Shown: piece after piece, positions 1 to 8,330 of the stretch
Position numbering within the stretch: position 1 is the stretch's first letter
How the letters are laid out: every line of letters begins with the position of its first letter
Assembly (NCBI RefSeq): GCF_038561935.1
Contig: NZ_CP102770.1
Location: 310,001 to 374,000, forward strand
Length of the DNA: 64,000 nt
From: Myxococcus stipitatus
Lineage (GTDB): Bacteria > Myxococcota > Myxococcia > Myxococcales > Myxococcaceae
Direction of reading: 5' to 3'
Made by a program: the position numbers and the translations under genes
Notes under the pieces: generated by a model
The model's input: only the letters and a program-made list of their open reading frames with translations
Database searches by the model: none
Told to the model about the DNA's origin: nothing

Positions 1-158
1 GGGGGTGACTGAAAGCCCGTGCAGCGTGACTGGGAGTCTCAACCGGGGGGCCCGAGGGCGAAAGGGGCGTGCTGGCGTCGTTGACGCTCCCCATGTCACG
101 GGCTACATCGGCGCCCTGATCGGCTCCTCGGAGCCGAGACTTTTAAGGACGCCCTCCG
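1..158 (+). promoter_or_regulatory. dnaN leader region
   Basis: This is the stretch in front of dnaN, presumably running back toward an upstream gene outside the window. I see no convincing coding sequence in it. A hairpin lies at 121-136, followed by TTTT at 141-144 and an AAGGA-type ribosome binding site at 145-149. No repeated DnaA-box-like sequences are evident, so it does not look like an origin. Confidence 0.4.
121..144 (+). terminator. Hairpin plus T4 just upstream of dnaN
   Basis: The arms CGGCTCC (121-127) and GGAGCCG (130-136) are perfectly complementary around a 2-nt centre, and TTTT follows at 141-144. It sits directly before the dnaN ribosome binding site. It could end the transcript of an upstream gene or act as a leader structure on dnaN mRNA; the short T-run makes either reading tentative. 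Confidence 0.4.
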
Positions 159-1265
159 ATGGAATTCCGCATCGCCGCCGACGAGCTGAAGAAGGCCCTC
201 TATCGTGCCCAAGGCATCGTGGAGCGCAAGACGACGATGCCCATCCTCGCGAACGTGCTCGTCAACGCGACGAAGGGTGGCATCACCGTCACCGCGTTCG
301 ACCTGGACATCGGCATCGTCTCCGAGCACCCCGCCGAGGTCATCAAGCCTGGCGCCGTCACGCTCAGCGCCAAGTACGTCTTCGACATCGTCCAGAACCT
401 GCCCGACGCGCAGGTGACGCTGAAGAAGCTGGCGAACAACTACGTGGACATCTCCAGCGGCTCCGCCCACTTCAAGATCGTGGGCATGGCCGCGGAGGAG
501 TACCCGAAGCTGCCCAAGGAGGAGAACGCCCCGCTGGTGCAGGTGGGCGGCAGCACGCTGCTGGAGATGATCAAGAAGACCCAGTTCGCCATCTCCAGCG
601 ACGAGACGCGCTACATCCTCAACGGCGTCTTCTTCGAGCCGCAGGCCAGCGGCAAGGTCCGCATGGTGGCCACCGACGGCCACCGCCTCTCGCTCATCGA
701 GCGCGAGCTGACGGGTGACTTCAAGCTCAAGAGCGGCGTCATCATCCCGCGCAAGGGCTTGATGGAGCTCAAGCGCCTCTTGGACGAGGCCCCGGATGCG
801 GAGTGCCACCTGGGCTTCGCGGAGAACTCTGCGCTGTTCAAGAAGCCGGGCCTGACGATGGTGATGCGCCTCATCGACGGCCAGTTCCCCGAGTACCAGC
901 GCGTGATTCCCAAGGAGGGCGAGAAGGTCGTCCTCGTCCCCAAGGTGCGCTTCCTGGAGGGCCTCAAGCGCATCGCCCTCTTGTCCGCGGACAAGAGCAA
1001 CGCGGTGCGCATCGGCCTGGAGGAGAACAAGCTGGTCATCACCGCGAGCAACCCGGACCTGGGTGAGGCGCGCGACGTGGTGGAGCTGGCCTACCGGGGC
1101 AACGACATCACCGTGGGCTTCAACGCGCGCTACCTGACGGACGTCCTGATGGTGACGGAGACGGACGAGGTGAGCTTCGAGCTGGGGGATGAGCACAGCC
1201 CCGGTGTCCTGCACGCCCCGGGCGACCGGACGTTCACCGCCGTCGTCATGCCCATGCGCGTCTGA
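159..1265 (+). CDS. dnaN: DNA polymerase III sliding clamp (beta subunit)
   Basis: This is the ring-shaped processivity clamp that holds DNA polymerase III on the template and also recruits mismatch-repair and ligation proteins. The protein has 368 residues, the normal length for the family. It begins MEFRIAADEL and carries three clamp-like repeats; typical stretches are MPILANVLV near residue 27, SSDETRYILNGV near 147, ATDGHRLSL near 173 and the C-terminal end VVMPMRV, which forms part of the partner-binding pocket. The ATG at 159 has AAGGA upstream. It is followed by its own terminator at 1296-1338. dnaA, usually its upstream neighbour, is not in the window. Confidence 0.97.
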   Translation: MEFRIAADELKKALYRAQGIVERKTTMPILANVLVNATKGGITVTAFDLDIGIVSEHPAEVIKPGAVTLSAKYVFDIVQNLPDAQVTLKKLANNYVDISSGSAHFKIVGMAAEEYPKLPKEENAPLVQVGGSTLLEMIKKTQFAISSDETRYILNGVFFEPQASGKVRMVATDGHRLSLIERELTGDFKLKSGVIIPRKGLMELKRLLDEAPDAECHLGFAENSALFKKPGLTMVMRLIDGQFPEYQRVIPKEGEKVVLVPKVRFLEGLKRIALLSADKSNAVRIGLEENKLVITASNPDLGEARDVVELAYRGNDITVGFNARYLTDVLMVTETDEVSFELGDEHSPGVLHAPGDRTFTAVVMPMRV

Positions 1266-1295
1266 GCCGGCACTTCCGGTCTCGGGTTCCACCGG

Positions 1296-1338
1296 GCCCA
1301 TGCGACTCCCCTCGGAGCGCATGGGCTTCGTGTTTGTG
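1296..1338 (+). terminator. Intrinsic terminator after dnaN
   Basis: GCCCATGCG (1296-1304) pairs with CGCATGGGC (1318-1326), and the inner CTCC/GGAG (1306-1309 with 1314-1317) extends the stem to 13 bp with a single bulged A and a 4-nt loop. A T-rich tail (TTCGTGTTTGTG, 1327-1338) follows. It sits 30 nt after the dnaN stop, so it probably separates dnaN from the next gene. Confidence 0.75.
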
Positions 1339-1407
1339 GGGTGGTGACCAGGGCCGTGGACCTTTCGGGCCGACAGGCGCGGGAGGGGCTTCCGGTAGAG
1401 TGCGGGC

Positions 1408-2604
1408 GTGGCCTCGCCCCCGGACAGCCTGAGCGCTCGGTTGGAGGACCGCGCGGACCTGCTGGAGTCCGCGCGGCTCCGCTACGGCACGTTGCGGGGC
1501 ATGCTGGAGGGGTTCTTCTGGCGCGACCGGGTGCGTGCCCACTTCGAGCTGCTGCGCGAGGTGGCGCAGGCGCAGCCGGAGGTGGACTCCACGCTGGCCT
1601 CGCTGAAGCGCCGCGCCGCCGCGGAGGGGTGGCCGCGGGATGCCTTGCCCGTGAAGCTGATGTCGGAGGTGGAGCGGCTGCGCGAGGCCGTGGAGCGGCG
1701 GGTGCTCAAGCGGCTGCCGGGCGCGGAGGCGTCGGTGCCGCTGGCGGAGGCGCTGCTGCGGCTGGAGGAGGTGGTGCTGGAGGCGGGGCCGCTGTTGGGG
1801 CGGCGCACCTGGGCGCGCGCCATCGAGCTGCTGCCGCGCAACCTGCCGGAGCTCCGCGCCGCGTGCGCCGCCGCGGAGGTGTTCGAGCGCATCTTCAAGC
1901 GGCCGGTGTCCTCGGGGGCCTGGCCCTTCGACGAGGCGGAGGCGGGGGAGCTGTGCCGCGCCTTCCCGCTGGCCCGGGCCGCGCTCGCGGCGCTGTGGGC
2001 GCGGCTGGAGCACTTCGACACCAGCGGGCGGGTGAAGGACTTCCTGGAGCGCCGGGCGTCGCGTGCGCCGCTGCACGTGCCTCGCAGCGGGCCGGAGCTG
2101 ATGCTGCACGCGGCCTTCTGGCACGGCGTCGCGCTCTCACGCGCGCGCGTGCTGCTGGATGAGCGGCTGTCTCCGCTGGTGCCTCGCGACGAGGAGGTGC
2201 CGGAGCTGCTCGCGTGGTTCGCCGCGCGCAAGGGCGGCGAGGACGGGCCCGGGCTTGTCGCGGGGGCGTCCTTCAGCGAGGCGCGCGCGGGCCTGCTCGA
2301 GGTGGCCGCGGAGCTGGCGCGGCTGTCGCGCGAGCGCCCGTCGGGGGCCTGGAACGAAGAGGCCGCGTGGGCCCGGCTGTGGACCGCGGCGCGGCGAGCC
2401 AGCGGCGAGGAGGGCGCGGACGTGGAGCGGCTTCGCGACGCCCTGCGCCTGTTCATCCTCCTGCGCGGACAAGCGCAGACCCCCGCCCGCCTGTTCTCAC
2501 CGGAGCACGCGCTGCACCGCGCCTCCGACGACGTGGGGCCCGAGGTGAAGGACCTGGCCTCCCTGGTGCGGGCCGCGCGGAACGCGGCCTCGCGTCAGGC
2601 GTAG
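1408..2604 (+). CDS. Hypothetical alpha-helical protein
   Basis: I do not recognise this protein of 398 residues. It starts at a GTG and is rich in Arg, Glu, Ala and Leu, with long amphipathic stretches suggesting an all-helical cytoplasmic fold. There is no signal peptide, no transmembrane segment and no recognisable catalytic motif. Codon use is typical of the genome (strong G/C at third positions), which supports it being a real gene rather than a shadow frame. It stands alone between the dnaN terminator and the convergent alkC-like gene, whose stop codon lies only a few bases from its own. No function is proposed. Confidence 0.75.
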   Translation: MASPPDSLSARLEDRADLLESARLRYGTLRGMLEGFFWRDRVRAHFELLREVAQAQPEVDSTLASLKRRAAAEGWPRDALPVKLMSEVERLREAVERRVLKRLPGAEASVPLAEALLRLEEVVLEAGPLLGRRTWARAIELLPRNLPELRAACAAAEVFERIFKRPVSSGAWPFDEAEAGELCRAFPLARAALAALWARLEHFDTSGRVKDFLERRASRAPLHVPRSGPELMLHAAFWHGVALSRARVLLDERLSPLVPRDEEVPELLAWFAARKGGEDGPGLVAGASFSEARAGLLEVAAELARLSRERPSGAWNEEAAWARLWTAARRASGEEGADVERLRDALRLFILLRGQAQTPARLFSPEHALHRASDDVGPEVKDLASLVRAARNAASRQA

Positions 2605-2611
2605 GGCCGCG

Positions 2612-3724
2612 TCACTCCACGACGTCCACCTCGCCCAGCGGCAGGTCCAGGCCGTTGATGCGGGCCTCGATGCGGTGCGGGCCCGGGTAGTGACGGCGCG
2701 TGGAGAGCTGCGCCAGCGAGACGCGCTTGCCCACCTCTTCCTCCTGTCCCGCGCCGAGCGTCAGCTCGCGCACCTTGAAGACCTTGGGCTGAGGCGCCTC
2801 GCCGCGCGCCTTCATGAAGTGCACGGCCAGGTCCACCACGAGCGACTGGGCCTTCCTGGAGCGGTTGACCACCACGAAGCGCAGGTCCATGGCGCCGCCC
2901 ACCTTCGCGCGCTTGGGAATGCCCGTGGGCCGCACCTCGATGCCGGTGGGCTTGCTCGCGCCCACGACCTCCAGCGCGGCGGGCTCTCCCCGCTTGATGG
3001 CGAAGCGCAGCGCGTGCCGCACCACCCACTCCCGCTCCGCCGTGGCGTCCTTCATCCACGCCTTCGCCACCTTCACCAGCACCTCCGGATGGTCCTTGCC
3101 GATGTCGTTGAGGTTGTTGGCCACCGAACGGCGCACGTACAGCTCCGGGTCATCCTTGAGCAGCTCCAGCAGCGCCAGCACCGGACGCGGGTCCTTCTGG
3201 AACGCACGCAGGCGCGAGGCCCACGGCAGGCGCGGACGCGTGCCCTCCGAGACGAGCCGCCGCACGTGGGCGTTGGTGTCCTTCGTCCACTCGCGCAGCC
3301 GCGCCAGCGTCCGCTCCGGGTGCTGCTCCAGGAAGGGGCGGATGGAGTACTCCGCCGTGAAGCGCCGCGTGAGCTCGTGCTGCGCGCGCATGGACTCCTC
3401 GAAGTGCTCCAGCCCGTGCTCGGACACGTACATCGTGTGAGGCAGATAGAAGAAGACGGCCATGCCGCCCACCCGGTCCACCTCCCGTTCCTCACCCAGT
3501 GAGCGGATGAGAATCTCCACCGCCTGGGGATAGTCGCGCGGGAGCGCGCGGTGCATGGCCTGACGGATGTGTTGGGCACGGCCGATGAGCTCGTGCTCCT
3601 CCAATCCCTGTCGGGCTTCGCGCACGAAGGTCGCGAGCGGGAAGGCTGGATGTGCGTGATGAAGTGTCTTGCCCAATCGCTCCACCAGTTGGGCATCGAA
3701 GAAGAACTTGAGGGGCTCCGCCAT
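2612..3724 (-). CDS. alkC: AlkC-like DNA alkylation repair protein (HEAT-like repeats)
   Basis: The protein has 370 residues and resembles the AlkC branch of HEAT-like-repeat DNA glycosylases, which remove 3-methyladenine-type lesions. Helical repeats occupy roughly residues 1-260 (for example the blocks around DTNAHVRRLVSEG and DDPELYVRRSVANNLND), and a beta-rich C-terminal part (about 270-370) matches the Ig-like domain that some AlkC proteins carry. The ATG at 3724 begins MAEPLKFFFD. The reading frame stays open further upstream, but that extension is basic and unlike the family, so I reject it. It is convergent with the hypothetical gene at 1408 and divergent from the histidine kinase. 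Repair activity is inferred from family resemblance. Confidence 0.75.
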   Translation of the reverse strand: MAEPLKFFFDAQLVERLGKTLHHAHPAFPLATFVREARQGLEEHELIGRAQHIRQAMHRALPRDYPQAVEILIRSLGEEREVDRVGGMAVFFYLPHTMYVSEHGLEHFEESMRAQHELTRRFTAEYSIRPFLEQHPERTLARLREWTKDTNAHVRRLVSEGTRPRLPWASRLRAFQKDPRPVLALLELLKDDPELYVRRSVANNLNDIGKDHPEVLVKVAKAWMKDATAEREWVVRHALRFAIKRGEPAALEVVGASKPTGIEVRPTGIPKRAKVGGAMDLRFVVVNRSRKAQSLVVDLAVHFMKARGEAPQPKVFKVRELTLGAGQEEEVGKRVSLAQLSTRRHYPGPHRIEARINGLDLPLGEVDVVE

Positions 3725-3819
3725 GGCGTCAACAAAAGCCCGGCGAGACGTAACCCACAAGACGTGTCGCACCTTTCCTCGCTGCCCTGGAAGACTCCCT
3801 TTTGCTAGGCGTATGAGTC

Positions 3820-5871
3820 GTGGCGACACGCAAGGGCCGTGGCCCTCGGGGTGCGAAGCAGGGCGCGGTAAGACGAAGCCGGGGTGACGGCGCGAATCGC
3901 GCCGTTCGTCCCACATCGGGTGCTCCCCCGCTGCGCGAACAGCTCGCATCGGTGTCGGACCCGCTGGCGTTATTGGAAGGACTCTTCCTCCACTCGCCGG
4001 TGCCGTATGCCATTTTCGACAGGGAGGGACACTGTCGGCTGAGCAACCCCGCGTACCGGGCGATGTTCGGCTCGGTGCCTCCGCCCGAGTACAGCCTCTT
4101 CCGCGACGAGCTGGTGGCGAAGATGGGGCTGGACCTGCTCCTGCATCGCGCCTTCGAGGGCGAGACGGTCCAGACGCCCACCATCTGGTACGACGTGAAG
4201 GAGCTCCAACACATCGAGGTGACGCAGGCCCACCGCATCGCCATCTCCTGCACCTGCTTCCCGCTCGCCTGCGACGCGGGCGAGGTGCAGTACATCGCCC
4301 TGGCCTACAAGGACGTGACGGCGGAGCTGATGGCGCGAGAGGCCGAGCACCTCGAGCGGCGGCGCCTCTATCAATTGCTCACCAAGGCCCCGCTCGCCAT
4401 CGACCTGCTGCGCGGCCCGGACCTGCGCTTCGAGTTCGCGAGCCCGCTGCTCAAGCGGCTGCTGGGCGGGCGCGAGCTGGTGGGGCGCCGGCTGCTGGAT
4501 GCCGTTCCAGACATCGCGCCGGACCTGGTGACGCTGTGTCTGAATGTGCTGAAGACGGGCGAGCGGGTGGTGGCGCGTGAGTACGCGTTGACCATCGATT
4601 ACGCGGGCAAGGGGCAGGTGGAGACGCGGTACTGGAATCTCTCGCATGAGCCGCTGTTCGACGAGCAGGGCCGGGTGGATGGGATTGTGACGTTTGCCTT
4701 CGAGGTCACCGAGCAGGTGCTCGCCCGGCACGCGGTGGAGCACCAGCAGCGGTGGCTGGAGGCGGTGCTGGACCTGATGCCCATGCCCGTGGTGATGGCC
4801 GAGCCCAACACGGGCGTGCTCACCTTCTCCAACGCCGCCGCGGACCAGCTGTACGGAGGCCCCATGCCCACGCATGTGTCCGCCTCCGAGTACGGCGAAA
4901 TCTTCCATGTGACGGACATGCAGGGCCGCCGCCTGGGGCCGGAGCTGCTGCCCTCCGCGCGCGCGGCGCGAGGCGAGCGGCTGGAGGGCATGGAGGTCAT
5001 GTGGCACACGAAGGTGGGCCAGTTCGTGCTCAGCATCTGCTCGGAGGTGCTGCCCGCGATGCACGGGCACCCCGAGGTGACGCTCCTGCCCTTCCTGGAC
5101 ATCACCCGCTTGAAGTCGGTGGAGCAGCGGCTCCAGGACGCCATCCGCGTGCGTGATGAGTTCCTGTCCGTGGCGAGCCACGAGCTGAAGACGCCGCTGA
5201 CGGTGCTGGGCCTGCGGCTGCAATCCTTCGCGCGCGCGGCGCTGGCGGACCCCGACTCCGACTGGTCCCAGCGCCATGCGCGCGACGTGGAGGGCATGCT
5301 GCGCCAGGTGATGCGGCTGGCGGACCTGGTGAATGGCCTGCTGGACGTGTCGCGCATCGGCACGGGGCGGCTGAATCTGGAGTACGAGCAGGTGGACCTG
5401 CGCGCGCTGGTGCAGGAGGTCGCCGCCCGCTTCCAGCCCGAGGCGGAGCGCGCGGAGTGCGACGTGGAGGTCTCCGGCACCGGCTCCATCGTCGGTGCGT
5501 GGGACCGGATGCGGCTGGAGCAGGTGGTGACGAACCTGGTGTCCAACGCGCTCAAGTACGGCGCGGGCCACCCGGTGCGGGTGCACGTCGAGGTGGATGA
5601 CGGCCGCGCGCGCCTGCGGGTGCGCGACGAGGGCATCGGCATCAGCGCGGAGGCCCAGGCGCGCATCTTCCACAAGTTCGAGCGCGCCGTGTCGGAGCGG
5701 AACTACGGCGGCCTGGGCCTGGGCCTGTACGTCACCCGCACGCTGGTGGAGGCCATGGAGGGCGTCATCCGCGTGGACAGCCAGCTGGGCGCGGGAGCGA
5801 CCTTCACCGTGGAGCTGCCGCTCTGTCCGTCCGGGCCGGTGGCCGTGGCCATCAAGGAGCTGGCGTCCTGA
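3820..5871 (+). CDS. PAS-domain sensor histidine kinase
   Basis: This is a sensor kinase of 683 residues with no membrane segment, so it is probably cytoplasmic. Three PAS-like modules fill roughly residues 45-430 (one with the fold start PVPYAIFDREGHCRLSNPAY). The HisKA dimerisation domain carries the phospho-accepting His454 in ASHELKTPL. The HATPase domain shows the N box (NLVSNALKYG), G1 (RDEGIGIS) and G2 (GGLGLGLY). A GTG at 3820 is the most likely start. No partner response regulator is adjacent; the nearest is the receiver protein at 23.5 kb, and no pairing can be claimed. recF follows closely on the same strand, but a functional link is doubtful. Signal unknown. Confidence 0.9.
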   Translation: MATRKGRGPRGAKQGAVRRSRGDGANRAVRPTSGAPPLREQLASVSDPLALLEGLFLHSPVPYAIFDREGHCRLSNPAYRAMFGSVPPPEYSLFRDELVAKMGLDLLLHRAFEGETVQTPTIWYDVKELQHIEVTQAHRIAISCTCFPLACDAGEVQYIALAYKDVTAELMAREAEHLERRRLYQLLTKAPLAIDLLRGPDLRFEFASPLLKRLLGGRELVGRRLLDAVPDIAPDLVTLCLNVLKTGERVVAREYALTIDYAGKGQVETRYWNLSHEPLFDEQGRVDGIVTFAFEVTEQVLARHAVEHQQRWLEAVLDLMPMPVVMAEPNTGVLTFSNAAADQLYGGPMPTHVSASEYGEIFHVTDMQGRRLGPELLPSARAARGERLEGMEVMWHTKVGQFVLSICSEVLPAMHGHPEVTLLPFLDITRLKSVEQRLQDAIRVRDEFLSVASHELKTPLTVLGLRLQSFARAALADPDSDWSQRHARDVEGMLRQVMRLADLVNGLLDVSRIGTGRLNLEYEQVDLRALVQEVAARFQPEAERAECDVEVSGTGSIVGAWDRMRLEQVVTNLVSNALKYGAGHPVRVHVEVDDGRARLRVRDEGIGISAEAQARIFHKFERAVSERNYGGLGLGLYVTRTLVEAMEGVIRVDSQLGAGATFTVELPLCPSGPVAVAIKELAS

Positions 5872-5928
5872 CGGGCCTTGCCCGCTGCTGTGGCGGGGAG
5901 CGGCGGAGGCGGGTATACGGGGTGCGCC

Positions 5929-7068
5929 GTGCGCCTCCTCGCACTCCACGTCCAAGACTTCCGCAATCTCGCGCAGGTGTCGCTCGCGCCCAGTGCTCAT
6001 GCCACCATCGCCGTGGGGCAGAACGGGCAGGGCAAGACGAACCTGCTGGAGGCGCTCTACTTCCTCGCCACGCTCAAGCCGCTGAGGGCCGGGCGGCTGT
6101 CGGAGCTCGTGCGCTGGGGCACCGACGGTGCCCGCGTCAGCGGCCGCTTCCTCCTCAAGGGAGCCGAGCGCGAAATCGCCGTGGAGGTGGGCGGCGGCAC
6201 GCGGCAGGCCTTCGTGGACGGCAAGAAGGCGCCCAGCCTGGAGGAGTACTTCGGCGGCGTGTCCGTGGTGGCCTTCACGCCGGATGACCTGGAGGTGGTG
6301 AAGGGCGGCCCGGACTCACGGCGTGGCTTCCTGGACCGGGCGGTGTTCAACCGCTTCCCCGCCTACCTCCGGGAGAGCCGGGAGTACGCGCGCGCGCTGA
6401 AGAACCGCAACCGCCTCTTGCGCGAGGGCGGCGCGGTGGACCCCGCCTACCTGGAGGCCTACGACGAGACGCTCGCGAAGGCGGGCGCGCGCATCTACTC
6501 CCGCCGGCGCGCGCTGATGCTGGAGCTGGCGCCTCGGGCCCAGGCGACCTTCGCGTCCATCGGCCGCACGGTGGACCCGGCCACGTACGGCTATCACCCG
6601 GCGCACCTGGGCGGAGACTTCGCGGGCGCGGACGAGGCCGCGCTCGCCCTGGCGCTGCGGGAGGCGCTGAGCGAGCGCCTGCGCCGGGACTCGGACCGGG
6701 GCTTCACCTCCGTGGGGCCTCACGCGGACGACGTGTCGGTGACGCTGGGCGGCCGCAGCGCGCGGGCCTACGCGAGCCAGGGACAGCAGCGTGCGCTGGT
6801 GCTCGGCTGGAAGATTGCTGAAATCGAGAACCTCCAGACGTGCATGGGGTTCCTGCCGCTGCTCATGCTGGATGACGTGTCGAGCGAGCTGGACCCGGAG
6901 CGCAACGCCTACCTGATGGACTACCTGTCGAGGAGCGGCGCGCAGGTCTTCCTCTCCACCACGGACGGCTCCCTGGTGCGCGGCGCGGCGGCGGAGGACA
7001 CGCTGTGGCTCTCCGTGGCGACGGGGCAGGTGTCCCTGAAGGACCTGCAGGCCCCCGACGCGGGCTGA
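5929..7068 (+). CDS. recF: DNA replication and repair protein RecF
   Basis: RecF is an SMC-like ATPase that loads RecA at gaps together with RecO and RecR. The Walker A motif GQNGQGKT spans residues 30-37, and the Walker B region LLMLDDVSSELD lies near residue 310, giving the usual RecF arrangement within 379 residues. I chose the GTG at 5929 because the protein then begins with the family-typical RLLALHVQDFRNL; the open frame extends further upstream to a TTG without family resemblance. It is separated from dnaN by about 4.7 kb carrying three unrelated genes, and from gyrB by more than 21 kb. The neighbouring minus-strand gene converges on it with stops almost touching. Confidence 0.95.
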   Translation: MRLLALHVQDFRNLAQVSLAPSAHATIAVGQNGQGKTNLLEALYFLATLKPLRAGRLSELVRWGTDGARVSGRFLLKGAEREIAVEVGGGTRQAFVDGKKAPSLEEYFGGVSVVAFTPDDLEVVKGGPDSRRGFLDRAVFNRFPAYLRESREYARALKNRNRLLREGGAVDPAYLEAYDETLAKAGARIYSRRRALMLELAPRAQATFASIGRTVDPATYGYHPAHLGGDFAGADEAALALALREALSERLRRDSDRGFTSVGPHADDVSVTLGGRSARAYASQGQQRALVLGWKIAEIENLQTCMGFLPLLMLDDVSSELDPERNAYLMDYLSRSGAQVFLSTTDGSLVRGAAAEDTLWLSVATGQVSLKDLQAPDAG

Positions 7069-7069
7069 C

Positions 7070-7465
7070 TCACGGCACCGAGCGGCGCCGCTGCCAGGGC
7101 CAGTGCACGTGCATCCGCCGGGACGTGGCGGGGTGCGCGGGCAGGTCCGCCTGCTTCACGTTGCCGAAGAAGGCGAAGCGGTACTCGGCCCAGAGCACGG
7201 CGTAGGCCACCGCGAACAGGAACGCGGCCAAGGGCAGCCACCACACCGTGCCCACCGCGAGCCCCACCGTCGCCAGCACCAGCAGCGCGATGCTCAGCCC
7301 GAGCGACAGCGTGCGCAGCTTCTTGGATTCGCTGAACGCCATCCCCATGGAGATGAGCGAGAGCACCAGCACGGAGACCGCCATCCAGTAGCCGGTGCGC
7401 GCGTACAGGGCGGCAATCGACAAGAGGAAGAGACCGAAGCCGAACACCGCGAGACCGCCGTCCAT
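7070..7465 (-). CDS. Small membrane protein, four predicted TM helices
   Basis: A 131-residue hydrophobic protein with about four transmembrane segments (for example AVFGFGLFLLSIAALYA, WMAVSVLVLSLISMGMAF, ALLVLATVGLAVG and LAAFLFAVAYAVLW) and a basic, histidine-rich tail ending WPWQRRRSVP that probably faces the cytoplasm. The ATG at 7465 has a strong GAGGAG ribosome binding site 6 nt upstream, which decides the start over a longer frame. I do not recognise the family. It converges on recF and lies divergent to the Mla-type operon. Confidence 0.75.
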   Translation of the reverse strand: MDGGLAVFGFGLFLLSIAALYARTGYWMAVSVLVLSLISMGMAFSESKKLRTLSLGLSIALLVLATVGLAVGTVWWLPLAAFLFAVAYAVLWAEYRFAFFGNVKQADLPAHPATSRRMHVHWPWQRRRSVP

Positions 7466-7829
7466 GTGACCTCCTCGCGCCTCGTCGGGCGGGCGTCTCG
7501 CCTGGCCTCCTCGTCCCGGTGGGGTGCTGTAACGAACATGCGAACCCGAATCGCACCCGGGGACTCCCCAATCGGGCAAGACGGGCCAGATTGATTGTGG
7601 ACGGGCCGGACGAGCGGGCCCGCCCCAGAGGGGGAATAACCGGCGCGAGGGGCGTGGGTGGCGGTGGGACCTTGAAGGTCTTGTGTCAGCTACTCGTCAT
7701 CCCAGGGTGGGAGAGAGGGCGTGGGGGTGGACGTTTCAAGACGGCGCGGAATTGCTTGCGGCGTCCGTGGGCGTGACGCATGACTTGGCCCGCAGGGGCC
7801 GCAAGAGGCAAGGCGAAGAGAACGGTGCC
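7466..7829. promoter_or_regulatory. Divergent intergenic region before the Mla-type operon
   Basis: This 364-nt region separates the minus-strand membrane protein from the lipoprotein that opens the lipid-transport operon, so it should contain both promoters. An imperfect palindrome surrounds CTTGGCCCGCAGGGGC (from 7784), and ACCTTGAAGGT (about 7669) is a short palindrome. No coding signal and no clear sigma-54 site are visible. Confidence 0.35.
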
Positions 7830-8330
7830 ATGCAGAGGATGACGCTGCTGCTCGGAGTGCTGGCCTTTCTGGGAGGCTGTCACCGGGTGACCTTCGAGGA
7901 CTCCGTGTTGTCCAAGCCGGAGGTGCGCTACCGCGTGGGGCCGCTCCCCAAGGCGTGGAGTCGCGTCTGGCTGGAGGACAACGACCTGGCCTTCGCCGAG
8001 GCGGGCACGGGCCGCGCGCTCTCCGTCAACGCGACGTGCAAGGGACATGATGACCCGCCGCTGCAGGTGCTCACGCGGCACCTGCTGATGGGTTTCACGG
8101 AGCGCCGGGAGGTGTCTCAAGGGCTCATCACGCTGGATGGGCGCGAGGCGCTGCGCAGCCGCTTCCTGGCGAAGATGGATGGGGTGCCGGTGGAGCTGGA
8201 GTTGGTGGTGTTGAAGAAGGACAACTGTGTCTTCGACTTCACCTACGTCGCGCCCCCGGGGCTGGCCGAGGAGCGGATGCCGGACTTCGACGCGCTGCTC
8301 GCGGGCTTCAAGGCGGAGCGTTCGGGATGA
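7830..8330 (+). CDS. Predicted lipoprotein, first gene of the Mla-type operon
   Basis: A 166-residue protein whose N-terminus, MQRMTLLLGVLAFLGGC, is a classic lipoprotein signal with the lipidated Cys17. The remainder is a small soluble domain of unknown family with mixed beta structure. The stop codon overlaps the ATG of the downstream permease by 4 nt (ATGA), so it is translationally coupled to the lipid-transport genes. By position it may be an envelope-anchored accessory of that transporter, but nothing in the sequence proves this. The longer upstream frame lacks a signal peptide and was not used. Confidence 0.75.
   Translation: MQRMTLLLGVLAFLGGCHRVTFEDSVLSKPEVRYRVGPLPKAWSRVWLEDNDLAFAEAGTGRALSVNATCKGHDDPPLQVLTRHLLMGFTERREVSQGLITLDGREALRSRFLAKMDGVPVELELVVLKKDNCVFDFTYVAPPGLAEERMPDFDALLAGFKAERSG

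Noticed and set aside
1-158. Possible oriC or DnaA boxes beside dnaN
   Set aside because: No repeated 9-mer of DnaA-box type and no AT-rich unwinding element visible in the short stretch present.
96-1322. 408-aa minus-strand open frame across dnaN
   Set aside because: Antisense shadow of a highly conserved gene; composition (His/Arg/Gln/Leu-rich) is typical of GC-rich reverse frames.
7784-7810. Sigma-54-like promoter at CTTGGCCCGCAGGGG
   Set aside because: The GG element is followed by GC in place of the required TTGC-type -12 element; better explained as an imperfect palindrome.
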